A stretch of 64,000 nucleotides of DNA from Gemmatimonadota bacterium (GTDB lineage: Bacteria > Gemmatimonadota > Gemmatimonadetes > Gemmatimonadales > GWC2-71-9). Position 1 is the first letter of the stretch; every line of letters starts with the position of its first letter. This document shows positions 43,305-52,267 of this stretch, one piece after another. The stretch spans positions 16,976 through 80,975 of the forward strand of contig JAPULZ010000034.1 in NCBI GenBank assembly GCA_027294455.1. The letters run 5' to 3'. The notes under the pieces were generated by a model. The model had not been told where the DNA came from. It ran no database searches and worked only from the letters and a program-made list of their open reading frames with translations. Position numbers and translations under genes: made by a program.

Positions 43305-45971
43305 CTACTCCCCTCTCAACGCTACCATCGGATCCACTTTGCTGGCCCGACGGGCCGGCATGTACGTGGCGAGCGCCGCCACCATCCCAATGACCATGGC
43401 CACCACGGCGAACGTGGGGATGTCCGTGGTGCCCACGCCGAAGAGCAGGCTGCCAAGCGCCCGGGTGAATGCCAGCGAACCGGCAAGACCTATTGCCACC
43501 CCGACGCCCGCGAGCACCAGTCCCTGACCAACCACTTGTTTCAGGAGATCGCCGGCCTGGGCCCCGAGCGAAATACGCACGCCGATCTCGTGTGTTCGCT
43601 GGGTCACGGCGAACGACATCACGCCGTAGATCCCCACCGCTGCCAGGATCACGGCGACGGTCGCGAAGAGGCCGAGGAGCAACATGTTGAAACGCGGCTG
43701 CGCAACCGACGCGATGAGGCGATCCTCGAGCGTGGTCGCTCCAAATACCGGCAGGTCTCGATCAATGGCACCCACCTCTTGCTGCAACATGGGCACGATG
43801 CTGCCCAACTCCTCGTCCGTGCGCACCAGGAGACTGAACGCACCAAACGGAATCTGCTCGAGCGGTGCGTACCACCCCTGACGCGTCTCCCGGCTCAACC
43901 CGCGGAACTTGACGTCCTGAGCCACACCGACGATCTCGCGCGACTGGCCCCAGAAGGAGATCCGTTGCCCAACCGGATCCTGCCCGGCAAAATGACGCCG
44001 GGCGAAGGTCTCGTTGATGATCACCACCGGAGCCGCCCCGGCGCGATCCTGCTGCGCGAATCCGCGGCCCCGCACCATGGGAATTCCCACGGTGCGGAAG
44101 TACGCCGGACTCACCGGATTGATTCTCGCCTCTTCCTGCTCGCCTGCCGTCACCGGGGGACGATTGTCCACCGTGAAGCGGCTGGTCCAACCCGGGTTGA
44201 GCGGATGGTGCACCGCAAGAGCATGCGCCTGCACCCCTGGAAGGCGTCCGACGCGCTCCAGAAGCTGACGGTGAAATCCCAACACCTCCGCGAAATCACC
44301 TTGGCCGAAACTCTGGGGATACCGCGATGTGGGAAGCTGAATGTTGGCAACCAATACGTTCGTCGACGCGAAGCCGGGATCCACCTGTTGCAGGCGCCAA
44401 AAACTTCGAATCAGCAGGCCCGACCCAGTGACGAGCACCACCGCCAGAGCCACTTCGGTCACCACGAGGAATCGGCGCAACCGGTGCTTGCCGGCGGCCG
44501 CGGCCGTGCGTGTCCCTTCCTTCAGCGGAGACTGCAGGTCCGGATTGGATGCCTGAAGGGCCGGTAAGATCCCAAAGAGGAGTCCAGTCGCCAGCGACAC
44601 GATCGCCGCAAACGCCAGGACGCGTACATCGATGGTGACGTTGGAGAGCCGTGGTAGTGAGGCGGGCCCCAGCGCCACCAATCCGCGCAGCCCCGCAAAA
44701 GCCAACAGCACGCCGGCCGCCCCGCCAGCCACCGCCAGCACGCCGCTCTCGGTCAAGAACTGCCGCAACAACCGCCGGCGCCCCGCCCCGAGTGCCGTCC
44801 GGATGGCGACCTCGCGCTCCCGCACCGTGGCGCGGGCAAACAGCAGATTGGCCACGTTGACGCACGCGATGAGCAAGACCAGCGTGACGGACCCCAGCAA
44901 CACCAACAGTGCCGGTCGCACCCGACCAACCGTCGCGTCCAACATCCCCTGCACCCACATGCCCCGGCCCAGGTTGTCGTCGGCGAACTCCACCTCGAGG
45001 TCTGCGGCGATCGCCGTCACGTTGGCGTTCGCGCGCTCCAGGGTGACAGCGTCGGCGAGCCGCGCAAGCACACGAAAGTTGTGGTTCCCCCGGGGCCGCG
45101 ACGTTGGGTTCATCTGCAATGGCGCCCATAGGTCTGTACCGATGGTCGGATACGCGAAGCCCGGCGGCATCACGCCGATGACCTCGTAGGGGCTTCCCTC
45201 GACCACCACGCGCCTACCGATGATCGTTTCATCCGACCCGAATCGGCTCGCCCAAAGCTGATAACTCAACACTACCACGGCGTCGCCGCCCGGTCGATCA
45301 TCCTCCGCATCGTAGACCCGGCCGAGCATCGGCTGCACGCCGAGGATGTGGAACAGGGAATGCGTGGTTCTCGCGGCACGGATCACCTGGGGCTCGGCAT
45401 CGACACCGGTGAGGGTGGCGCCGATGAACTGCCATGCAGCGAGATCCTCGAACACGACATTCCGTTCCAGTACGTCAAAATAGTCGGGACCCGAGAACCA
45501 CTCCAACTGGGTGCCGCGGAGCCGGTCATTCTGCCAAACCATGACCAGGTCGTCCGACCCGGCGAAAGGCAGCGGACGCAGCAGCACGCCGTCCACGACG
45601 CTGAAGATGGCCGTATTCGCACCGATGCCGAGCGCGAGCGTCAAGACGACGGTGGCGGCGAAGCCCGGATTCTTGAAGATGGCGCGCAGGGCGTACCGTA
45701 GATCGTGCACAAACTCCCCCATGACGTTGCCTCTCTCGTGTTTGCCATCCACCAACATGATTTCCCGGCACTCCGAGCGAATCCGTGCGTAGTCGCCGAA
45801 CAACGACTCGGCCGTGCGCCGCGCGCCGATGTGCGACGCGCCCGAGCCCTCGAGATCGCGAGCCCGCATCTCGATGTGGTATGCAAGCTCGCCATCGATC
45901 TCGTTGCGTATCGACCGTCGTGCCACCGCAGCGCGGATGCGCATCGCCAACCGGGCCCAGAAGGAGAGCAC
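43305..45971 (-). CDS. ADOP/MacB-type FtsX-like permease (third copy)
   Basis: About 888 residues from a GTG at 45971, with an ATG at 45944 as an alternative. The N-terminal soluble prefix (RRSIRNEIDGELAYHIEMRA, then GARRTAESLFGDYARIRSEC) is of a different kind from the copy at 16641. It is followed by FVHDLRYALRAIFKNPGFAA, a first helix TLALGIGANTAIFSVV, MacB core, middle helices and C-terminal FtsX (LGLFATVAVILAAVGIYGVM). It begins three bases after the PadR stop, so the two genes are one transcript. Confidence 0.87.
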   Translation of the reverse strand: MLSFWARLAMRIRAAVARRSIRNEIDGELAYHIEMRARDLEGSGASHIGARRTAESLFGDYARIRSECREIMLVDGKHERGNVMGEFVHDLRYALRAIFKNPGFAATVVLTLALGIGANTAIFSVVDGVLLRPLPFAGSDDLVMVWQNDRLRGTQLEWFSGPDYFDVLERNVVFEDLAAWQFIGATLTGVDAEPQVIRAARTTHSLFHILGVQPMLGRVYDAEDDRPGGDAVVVLSYQLWASRFGSDETIIGRRVVVEGSPYEVIGVMPPGFAYPTIGTDLWAPLQMNPTSRPRGNHNFRVLARLADAVTLERANANVTAIAADLEVEFADDNLGRGMWVQGMLDATVGRVRPALLVLLGSVTLVLLIACVNVANLLFARATVREREVAIRTALGAGRRRLLRQFLTESGVLAVAGGAAGVLLAFAGLRGLVALGPASLPRLSNVTIDVRVLAFAAIVSLATGLLFGILPALQASNPDLQSPLKEGTRTAAAAGKHRLRRFLVVTEVALAVVLVTGSGLLIRSFWRLQQVDPGFASTNVLVANIQLPTSRYPQSFGQGDFAEVLGFHRQLLERVGRLPGVQAHALAVHHPLNPGWTSRFTVDNRPPVTAGEQEEARINPVSPAYFRTVGIPMVRGRGFAQQDRAGAAPVVIINETFARRHFAGQDPVGQRISFWGQSREIVGVAQDVKFRGLSRETRQGWYAPLEQIPFGAFSLLVRTDEELGSIVPMLQQEVGAIDRDLPVFGATTLEDRLIASVAQPRFNMLLLGLFATVAVILAAVGIYGVMSFAVTQRTHEIGVRISLGAQAGDLLKQVVGQGLVLAGVGVAIGLAGSLAFTRALGSLLFGVGTTDIPTFAVVAMVIGMVAALATYMPARRASKVDPMVALRGE

Positions 45972-45973
45972 GA

Positions 45974-46303
45974 TCAGGCGGACCCCAGGATCTTGCCGAC
46001 CGCGTCGGCGAAGCTTCCCCACGCCGCCGTTCCCTTCTCGAGCCGCTTGCGCCCCGACCGGCTGAGCCGGTAGAACTTCGCCTTGCGGTTGTTCTCCGAC
46101 GTGCCCCATTCGCCCTTCAGCCACCCACGGCGCTGCATCCGATAGAGGGCCGGGTACAGGGATCCTTCCTCGATACGAAGTTCGTCTTCAGTCACCTCCT
46201 GAATGCGCTTCCCGATGGCGTATCCGTTCATGGAGCCGTCTTCCAAGATCTTGAGAACCAATAGTTCGAGCGTCCCGTGGAGGTGTTCGGTGTTGGACGG
46301 CAT
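45974..46303 (-). CDS. PadR-family transcriptional regulator (second)
   Basis: The 109-residue protein has the PadR winged helix (LHGTLELLVLKILEDGSMNGY, EGSLYPALYRMQRRGWLKGEW, AKFYRLSRSGRKRLE). It is the first gene of a unit with the ADOP permease and is preceded by two direct repeats likely to be its operator. Arrangement PadR then ADOP permease is the same as at 16315-19355. Confidence 0.93.
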   Translation of the reverse strand: MPSNTEHLHGTLELLVLKILEDGSMNGYAIGKRIQEVTEDELRIEEGSLYPALYRMQRRGWLKGEWGTSENNRKAKFYRLSRSGRKRLEKGTAAWGSFADAVGKILGSA

Positions 46304-46320
46304 CTCCTCCTACCCTTCCT

Positions 46321-46369
46321 TTAGTTTGTCTAGGGATAGCTACTCTTGTTCCCTTAGATTGTCAAGGGA
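46321..46369 (-). promoter_or_regulatory. Probable PadR operator (two direct repeats)
   Basis: TTAGTTTGTCTAGGGA (46321-46336) and TTAGATTGTCAAGGGA (46354-46369) match at 14 of 16 positions and start 33 bases apart, about three helical turns. The second copy lies within a CCCTT...AAGGG dyad. The stretch is AT-rich and ends close to the PadR start at 46303. Confidence 0.6.
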
Positions 46370-46396
46370 AGTTTGGCCCGGCCCGTTCCGCCCGTC

Positions 46397-46419
46397 CCCA
46401 AGTGCCGGGGGCACTTGGG
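46397..46419. other. Strong perfect hairpin upstream of the PadR-permease unit
   Basis: CCCAAGTGCC (46397-46406) and GGCACTTGGG (46410-46419) form a 10-bp stem with a three-base loop. Outer CCGCCC/GGGCGG bases could extend it in another pairing. It lies between the divergent PadR gene and the unknown gene at 46521. It may be a terminator, a repeat-type element or a binding site; no T-tract is present. Confidence 0.55.
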
Positions 46420-46520
46420 CGGAGTGGCGGAGGGGGCACTGGCTACTCCAAGAGGCCGACTGGTCTTAGCTTACGACACACAGGAAGAACCAACGCCGTA
46501 ACCAGAACGAACGCCCGGCA

Positions 46521-47456
46521 ATGACCGATCCGTTTCCAGAACAAGACCTCGTCCGAATCATCCATGAGCGCGGCGTGCAGCTGCTCCGCGCCGAGGGTGG
46601 CTGGCTGGTGCCTTCCTCTGAACGGTTGCAGCACGTCGACAGCCCAGAGGACCTGCAGGCGACGCTCGGGGTCCGACCCATCGTTTGCGATACGCAGTTC
46701 AACGTGCCGTTCTTCCAACCCCGGCGGGTGATCGATCCCGACGGGAAACCGGTGAGCCGCGCCCGGTATCTCAAGGGATATGTCGAAGACCCCAAGCGCC
46801 GCATCTACAAGTACATGGTAGAACATCACCTGTATTGCGCCGTGGCCCACCTCGGCTATCTCGCCGAGGCCTACGGCGGGCTGGCGGTGCTCCAGAATCA
46901 AAACCGGTGGGGACTGCCCGAGCACGCCCGGGATCATTCGCAGCACCAGTTACAAGATTCGGCGCTGCGCCATGGGGAAGCGATCTTTACATCGCTGTGC
47001 TCGAGTCTCGAGGCAAGCGGCATGCTGGTCTGGCGCGACCACAACGCTAAGCCGGAAAGCCTGCCGTCCGCCCTCGACAAGGTCATGACCAGGGCAGAAC
47101 CCGAGGTGCGGTTGCTCGTGGCCCCGCTCGAGGAGGTGTGGTACGAGATCGGCGTGCGCATCGCCCAGTACCGCGACTGTACGGCGGCGCACCATCCCAT
47201 CACCGCGTTGGGCGGTGATTCCCGCGCTTCGCTCAACGACGCCGACCTGTGGGAAATGCGCATCGAGATCCCCGACAATCCCGACGCCTCCAAGGCCGAC
47301 GCGTTCACGTTCGATCAGGGGATCGACCTTCTCGACTACTGCTGGCGGAGCACCTGCGCCGTCGTTCGCTGCATCGAGGCGACCCTGCCGCCCGTGTACG
47401 AGCTGGCCATGTCGGGTCAGGAACCGAGCAAGTGGATGTGGCTTACGGGAGAGTGA
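46521..47456 (+). CDS. Protein of unknown function (311 aa)
   Basis: A soluble protein beginning MTDPFPEQDLVRIIHERGVQ. It is rich in His, Trp and Glu, with helical segments (HHLYCAVAHLGYLAEAYGGL) and a WYEIGVRIAQYRD stretch. There is no signal peptide or membrane helix, and no recognisable motif. It stands alone, convergent with ligD. I cannot propose a function; structure prediction would be the first step. Confidence 0.7.
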   Translation: MTDPFPEQDLVRIIHERGVQLLRAEGGWLVPSSERLQHVDSPEDLQATLGVRPIVCDTQFNVPFFQPRRVIDPDGKPVSRARYLKGYVEDPKRRIYKYMVEHHLYCAVAHLGYLAEAYGGLAVLQNQNRWGLPEHARDHSQHQLQDSALRHGEAIFTSLCSSLEASGMLVWRDHNAKPESLPSALDKVMTRAEPEVRLLVAPLEEVWYEIGVRIAQYRDCTAAHHPITALGGDSRASLNDADLWEMRIEIPDNPDASKADAFTFDQGIDLLDYCWRSTCAVVRCIEATLPPVYELAMSGQEPSKWMWLTGE

Positions 47457-47503
47457 CCCTGCCCTGCCCCACTCCTCACCAGTGGACAGTCCACGGAGCC
47501 GCG

Positions 47504-50029
47504 CTAGGTCGGACGCTCCGAAAGCCGTCTCAACACCGCCGGCAAGTCGGGCTTGATGCTCAACACTTCGCGCAGCGGGTCCTCTCCAAAATCGCGCAGC
47601 CGCTGAACGGCATTGCGGATCGTGAACTTTCGGATGTCCAGCTTGGTGTTCACTTCACTCCACCGCAGCGGCATGGATACCGGTGCGCCGGGAAGCGGGC
47701 GCACGCAAAGCGGCGAGACCAGCAGCTTTCCGTGGCCGTTCTGCCCGAAATCGATGTAGACGCGCCCCTGCCGCGCCGACAGCGCTCGGGCCGTCGTGGC
47801 GATGTCGGGCAGCTCCGACGCCGTTACTCTGGCCAGCACCTCAGCCAACTGGCGCGATTGCTCGTAGGTGCACTGGCGGCCGAGGGGCAAGAGCACGTGC
47901 AGTCCCGTGGATCCGCTGGTCTTGATGAAGCAGGGCAACTCGATGTCGTCACAGAGTCCGCGGATGGCATTGGCCACCTGCACCACGTGCTCGAACGGTG
48001 CGTCTTTCGGGTCGAGATCCAGAATGGACCAATCCGGCTGCTCGAGTGACGACAAACGGCTCGACCACACGTGGAAGGGAATGGATCCCAGGTTGGCGAT
48101 GTAGAGAATCGTCTCCACGTCGTCGCCGATGAAATAGTTCGTCTCCTTTTCGGAGTCCCGGCTCCAGACCTTCTCGGTGCGAACCCAATCGGGCACCCAT
48201 TCGGGCGCGTCCTTCTGAAAAAATGATTTGCCGTCGATCCCGTCGGGGAACCGCGTCATGATCACCGGTCGATCCGCCACGTACGGCAAGAGCCACTCGG
48301 ACACGTCCCGGTAATAGTCGATCATGTCGCCCTTGGTGTAGCCCTCTTCAGGCCAGAACACCTTGTCGAGGTTCGAGAACGGCACCAAGCGCTGCACGGT
48401 CGCCTCGTCGTCGGCCTCGGGCGGGCGGAGATCAAACTCCTGGTCCTGGCGAATGCACTCCCGCGGTTCCTTGCCGTCGCTGAGTCGCAGGAACACCGGG
48501 TGCCGCAGGTAGGCGTCGCCGGTCCACTCCTTGTATCGCACCTCCACCACCACCTCGGGCTCCACCCAGTGGTGCTCGGCGCCCTTGGGGAGCATGCCCG
48601 TACACGGAGGTCGTGGTCGTTCGATCGTCTGCAGGGCGGCACGGATCTCCTTGCGCTGGTTCTCCGAGAAACCGGTGCCCACGCGACCCGCATAGGTCAG
48701 CTCCCCGCCAGAGTAGCACGCGAGATGGAGCGCGCCGAAGCCCGCTCCACTTCCCTTGGGCTCGCTGAACCCGACGACGACGAAATCATCGGTGCGATCG
48801 ACGCGGATCTTGACCCAATTCGCAGAACGGCCGGCCCGGTACCTGGAATCCGCTTTCTTCGCCATGATGCCCTCGAGCGCCATGTGACGGACCTGCTCAA
48901 AAAAGTCCTCGCCGCGTTCCGCGATGTGGTCGGCGAAGCGGATCGGTCCCGTGGCGGGCAGCACTCGCTGCAACAGGGCCTTGCGCTCGACGAGTGGCAG
49001 CGACCGCAGATCGTGCCCCTCGAGCGACAACAGGTCGAAGGCATAGAGGCAGGCCGGCAACTCGACCGTGGCGGTGCGGATATCGAACCGCGACGTGAGT
49101 CGGCCGCGCTGTTGCAGGCGCTGGAAGCTCGGCCGCCCTTCGTCGTCGTGCACCACGACCTCGCCGTCGAGAATGAAGTTCTCGTAGGGCAGTTTGCTCA
49201 CGGCGTAGGCGACTTCGGGAAACACCACCGTGAGATCGTGGCCCTTGCGCGAGAGCAGCACGGGATCGCTTCCCCCCGACTCTCGGGACGCCAGCATGCG
49301 GTAGCCGTCGTACTTGAGCTCGAAAACCCAGTCCGCATCGGTGAACGCGTCGTCCTTCGTCTGCGCGAGCATGAGCTCTGCGTCCCGCACGTTCAGGGTC
49401 TTGGGCTTGCTGCCCATGGCCTCCAGGTCCGCCCGCACCTCACCGGCCAGGTCCTTCCCCGCCTTCAGCTCTTCCACGGTGAGGCCAGAGAACACCGAGT
49501 GGTCGGTGAAGGGCTGCTCCCCATCGGTGATCATCCAGGCGTCCCTTTCCTTGATCATCAACCATTCTCTGCCATTGCCCTTCTTGATCCGCACCAAGGT
49601 CCACGCGCCGTGGAGCTTGTATCCCCGCAGCTCGAACAGCAGCTTGCCCCTTTCCATCCCCGCATCGAAATCCTCCCGGGGAATCCACAATCCACGATCC
49701 CACACGATCACGGCCCCGGCGCCGTAGTTGCCCTCGGGAATGATGCCCTCGAAGTCGGCATACTCGACCGGATGGTCTTCGGTCTGGACCGCAAGTCGCT
49801 TGTCTTGCTGATTGAAGGAGGGGCCTTTGGGAACCGCCCACGACTTCAAGACCCCGGCGTGCTCGAGCCGAAGGTCGTAGTGCAGGCGGGACGCGAAGTG
49901 CTTTTGCACCACGAACAGCCGCCCACCGGTCCCGTGGCCGAGACCGAAGGGCTCCGGGGTCGTGCCGGGTCTGCGTTTGTCCCGGTACGCCCGGAGCCGG
50001 TCGGAAGTGGGCTTACCTGTTGCGGCCAT
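47504..50029 (-). CDS. ligD: ATP-dependent DNA ligase D (phosphoesterase-ligase-polymerase)
   Basis: The 841-residue protein joins three domains in the order PE-LIG-POL. The 3'-phosphoesterase module has FVVQKHFASRLHYDLRLEHA and GIIPEGNYGAG. The ligase has the nucleotidyl lysine in LKYDGYR (Lys239), FILDGEVVVHD and EGIMAKK. The polymerase (AEP primase type) has SILDLDPKDAPF and TSGSTGLHVLLPL. It performs non-homologous end joining with Ku. It is divergent from the ku gene with only 26 bases between start codons. Confidence 0.96.
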   Translation of the reverse strand: MAATGKPTSDRLRAYRDKRRPGTTPEPFGLGHGTGGRLFVVQKHFASRLHYDLRLEHAGVLKSWAVPKGPSFNQQDKRLAVQTEDHPVEYADFEGIIPEGNYGAGAVIVWDRGLWIPREDFDAGMERGKLLFELRGYKLHGAWTLVRIKKGNGREWLMIKERDAWMITDGEQPFTDHSVFSGLTVEELKAGKDLAGEVRADLEAMGSKPKTLNVRDAELMLAQTKDDAFTDADWVFELKYDGYRMLASRESGGSDPVLLSRKGHDLTVVFPEVAYAVSKLPYENFILDGEVVVHDDEGRPSFQRLQQRGRLTSRFDIRTATVELPACLYAFDLLSLEGHDLRSLPLVERKALLQRVLPATGPIRFADHIAERGEDFFEQVRHMALEGIMAKKADSRYRAGRSANWVKIRVDRTDDFVVVGFSEPKGSGAGFGALHLACYSGGELTYAGRVGTGFSENQRKEIRAALQTIERPRPPCTGMLPKGAEHHWVEPEVVVEVRYKEWTGDAYLRHPVFLRLSDGKEPRECIRQDQEFDLRPPEADDEATVQRLVPFSNLDKVFWPEEGYTKGDMIDYYRDVSEWLLPYVADRPVIMTRFPDGIDGKSFFQKDAPEWVPDWVRTEKVWSRDSEKETNYFIGDDVETILYIANLGSIPFHVWSSRLSSLEQPDWSILDLDPKDAPFEHVVQVANAIRGLCDDIELPCFIKTSGSTGLHVLLPLGRQCTYEQSRQLAEVLARVTASELPDIATTARALSARQGRVYIDFGQNGHGKLLVSPLCVRPLPGAPVSMPLRWSEVNTKLDIRKFTIRNAVQRLRDFGEDPLREVLSIKPDLPAVLRRLSERPT

Positions 50030-50048
50030 TGGGTTTAAGTGATATCAT
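50020..50048 (+). promoter_or_regulatory. Candidate promoter for ku, overlapping ligD start
   Basis: TTGCGG (50020-50025) and TATCAT (50043-50048) are 17 bases apart. A start about seven bases after the second hexamer would fall at or next to the ku ATG (50056), giving a leaderless message. On the other strand TATGAT (50049-50044) could serve ligD, so the two genes may share overlapping -10 elements around the palindrome TGATATCA. Sequence inference only. Confidence 0.4.
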
Positions 50049-50055
50049 ATCGGAC

Positions 50056-50916
50056 ATGAGTGCGCGAGCCATCGGTACGGCGACCATAAGTTTTGGCCTG
50101 GTTTCGGTCCCTGTAAAGCTCTACTCCGCGAGCGAAACCTCTCAAAAAATCTCGTTCAATTTGGTGTCCAAGAAATATGGCACCCGGTTGAAGCAGCAGT
50201 ACATCGCACCCGAGAACGGCGAGGTCGTGCCCCGGTCCGAGATGGTCAAGGGTTACGAATTCGCCAAGGGCAAATTCGTGCTCTTCAGCCCCGAGGAACT
50301 CAAGGCCCTCGAAGAGAAAGCCAACAATTCCATCGAGATCGCCGATTTCGTTCCCTTCGAGCAGGTCGATCGCCACTACCTCGATAAGGTGTACTATCTG
50401 GGACCGGACAAGGGCGGAGATCGTGCGTATAAGCTACTGAGTGCGGCACTTGCGAAGACCGGTCAGTCGGCCGTGGCCCGCTATGCCGCCCGGGGGAAGC
50501 AGTACCTCGTGGTGATTCGACCCATGGGCGAGGGACTCGTCATGGAGCAGCTCCACTACGCGGACGAGCTCAAGCAGTTCAGCGAGGTTCCATTGGGCGA
50601 TGCGGAGATCAAAGAAGCGGAGCTGGCCCTCGGGGTCCAGTTGATCGAGCAAGCAAAAATCGACCGGTTTGAGCCGGAAAAATATCGCGACGATGTCCGC
50701 GAGCGCATGTTGGACTTGATCCAGAAGAAAATCGACGGCGAGGACATCACGCAGATCGTCAGCGAGGAGCCGAAGGGCCAAATCATCGACCTGATGGAAG
50801 CGTTGAAGGCCAGTCTCGCCAGGGAAACGGGCGGGGAAGAACGCAAAGGCGCGAAGACCGCAGCGCCCAAGGATGAGAAGAAGAAAGTCCGCAAAGCGGG
50901 GGGAGGTGGCGCGTAA
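50056..50916 (+). CDS. ku: DNA end-binding protein Ku
   Basis: The 286-residue protein matches bacterial Ku: start SARAIGTATISFGLVSVPVK, then RYAARGKQYLVVIRP, the core beta-barrel, and a basic Ala/Lys-rich tail (EKKKVRKAGGGGA) typical of the C-terminus that recruits LigD and binds DNA. It forms homodimers on broken ends and directs NHEJ. Its neighbours are ligD (divergent) and, 38 bases downstream, a MerR-TPR gene. Confidence 0.95.
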   Translation: MSARAIGTATISFGLVSVPVKLYSASETSQKISFNLVSKKYGTRLKQQYIAPENGEVVPRSEMVKGYEFAKGKFVLFSPEELKALEEKANNSIEIADFVPFEQVDRHYLDKVYYLGPDKGGDRAYKLLSAALAKTGQSAVARYAARGKQYLVVIRPMGEGLVMEQLHYADELKQFSEVPLGDAEIKEAELALGVQLIEQAKIDRFEPEKYRDDVRERMLDLIQKKIDGEDITQIVSEEPKGQIIDLMEALKASLARETGGEERKGAKTAAPKDEKKKVRKAGGGGA

Positions 50917-50954
50917 CCCATGTGCCGTAATCCCCGGGTGAACCGACCTCACTA

Positions 50955-51776
50955 GTGTTCACCTCCCGCGAAGTTGCTGAGCTCGCCGGCCTCTCGCTCG
51001 GGCAGGTGCGACACTTCGCAAGGAGTGGCTTCTTGTCCCCGGAACGAACCTCTCAAAATCATTACCGTTTTACCTTCCGGGACCTGACGTTCTTCCGTAC
51101 CACCTCTCAACTGTTCGACAACGGCCTCCCGACACACCGAGTGCATCGCGCGCTCCGGGAACTCCGGCGCCAACACCCGGCCGACCGGCCGCTGTCCGAA
51201 CTGCAACTCACCGTCAACGACGACGGCGTTCTCGCACGGGACGGCGGCACCACTTGGGAAGCCGAGTCGGGACAATTGGTGCTGGATTTCGCGCCGAACC
51301 ACGAGGAGGGCGTCGTGGCCGCCCTCAAGCCGGCGGTGCCCCCCCCGGCACGTCGACGAGTCCGCAAGCGGGACGCCGAGGCCTGGTTCACGCGGGGCTG
51401 CCACAGCGAAGATGATGAGCCTGCAGAGGCCCGCCGGGCCTATCGGCGCGCCCTCGCGCTCAACCCCACTCACATCGAGGCGCGCATCAATCTGGGCCGC
51501 CTGCTGCACGCGATCGGACAAATCGAAGAAGCCGTGGAGCACTACCGCATCGTCCTGTCCATGGCGCCCGAAAGCGCGATGGCCGCGTGCAACCTGGGGA
51601 TCGCGCTCGAGGATCTCGACATGCCGCAGGAAGCGTTCGCCGCATACGCCCAGGCCATCGCGGCCGACCCCGCATGCGCGGACGCCCATTTCAATATTGC
51701 GAAGTTGTACGAACACGCCGGGGATGAGCTGGCGGCGCTACGGCACCTGCGGGAATATCGGGACCTTGTGAGATAG
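50955..51776 (+). CDS. MerR-like regulator fused to TPR repeats
   Basis: A GTG start gives 273 residues. Residues about 1-70 are a MerR-type winged helix-turn-helix (SREVAELAGLSLGQVRHFAR, then HYRFTFRDLTFFRT). Residues about 148-270 hold three to four TPR-like units (ARRAYRRALALNPTHIEARI, AVEHYRIVLSMAPESAMAAC, AFAAYAQAIAADPACADAHF). A Pro/Arg linker joins them. This design suggests a DNA-binding protein that senses or recruits a protein partner rather than a metal. It lies 38 bases after ku on the same strand and may be co-transcribed. Confidence 0.85.
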   Translation: MFTSREVAELAGLSLGQVRHFARSGFLSPERTSQNHYRFTFRDLTFFRTTSQLFDNGLPTHRVHRALRELRRQHPADRPLSELQLTVNDDGVLARDGGTTWEAESGQLVLDFAPNHEEGVVAALKPAVPPPARRRVRKRDAEAWFTRGCHSEDDEPAEARRAYRRALALNPTHIEARINLGRLLHAIGQIEEAVEHYRIVLSMAPESAMAACNLGIALEDLDMPQEAFAAYAQAIAADPACADAHFNIAKLYEHAGDELAALRHLREYRDLVR

Positions 51777-51882
51777 CGGCCCGTTCCACCCCCCTTCGCC
51801 TCCCCTCACCGAGGGCCTGGTCTCGAGGACGATGTTATATTGATGGTTGGCGAGACACTGACATCTTTTCAGGGCCAACGGC

Positions 51883-52155
51883 GTGAACACCAAATCCGTG
51901 CGGAACCGCCTGCGGGCGGCACGTGACATCTACGAGGGACTCTTCGTCGCTCCGTATCGATCCCAGATATATCGAGAGTACCGCGAACAACGCGATTTGT
52001 TTCTCATGCTCAGCTTCTCGGATCTCACGGGGGTCCCGAACCCGGTGGGCTTCTACACCCTCGAGCTCTATCCCGAACTGATCGAGCAATTCCACGAGTG
52101 GCACACCCGGTTGGGGATCGAACGTGCCCCCGAGGGGGGATTCCGCTGCTGTTGA
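51883..52155 (+). CDS. Small protein with C-terminal Cys-Cys (cory-CC-star-like)
   Basis: A GTG start after AGGG gives 90 residues, mostly helical and charged (SVRNRLRAARDIYEGLFVAP, RDLFLMLSFSDLTGVPNPVG), ending PEGGFRCC. The C-terminal Cys-Cys directly before the stop is the defining feature of a family annotated as cory-CC-star; I recall this family from annotation databases but not its function. It lies upstream of IcmF and an ArsA-type ATPase on the same strand. Identification moderate. Confidence 0.6.
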   Translation: MNTKSVRNRLRAARDIYEGLFVAPYRSQIYREYREQRDLFLMLSFSDLTGVPNPVGFYTLELYPELIEQFHEWHTRLGIERAPEGGFRCC

Positions 52156-52267
52156 CGGCCGCGGGCCTGCCACTGCTGTTGCCGTAAACCGCGCTCATCA
52201 CGAAGTTTAAGTGCTGACGCAGAATGAGGCACTCAAGGTGCATCGCCCGGGACGGAATCGTCTAAGT

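Noticed and set aside
48500..50038. Long reading frame (512 codons) on the plus strand across ligD
   Set aside because: It is antisense to ligD, which has three fully conserved domains. The antisense product has no recognisable features and is typical of GC-rich shadow frames.
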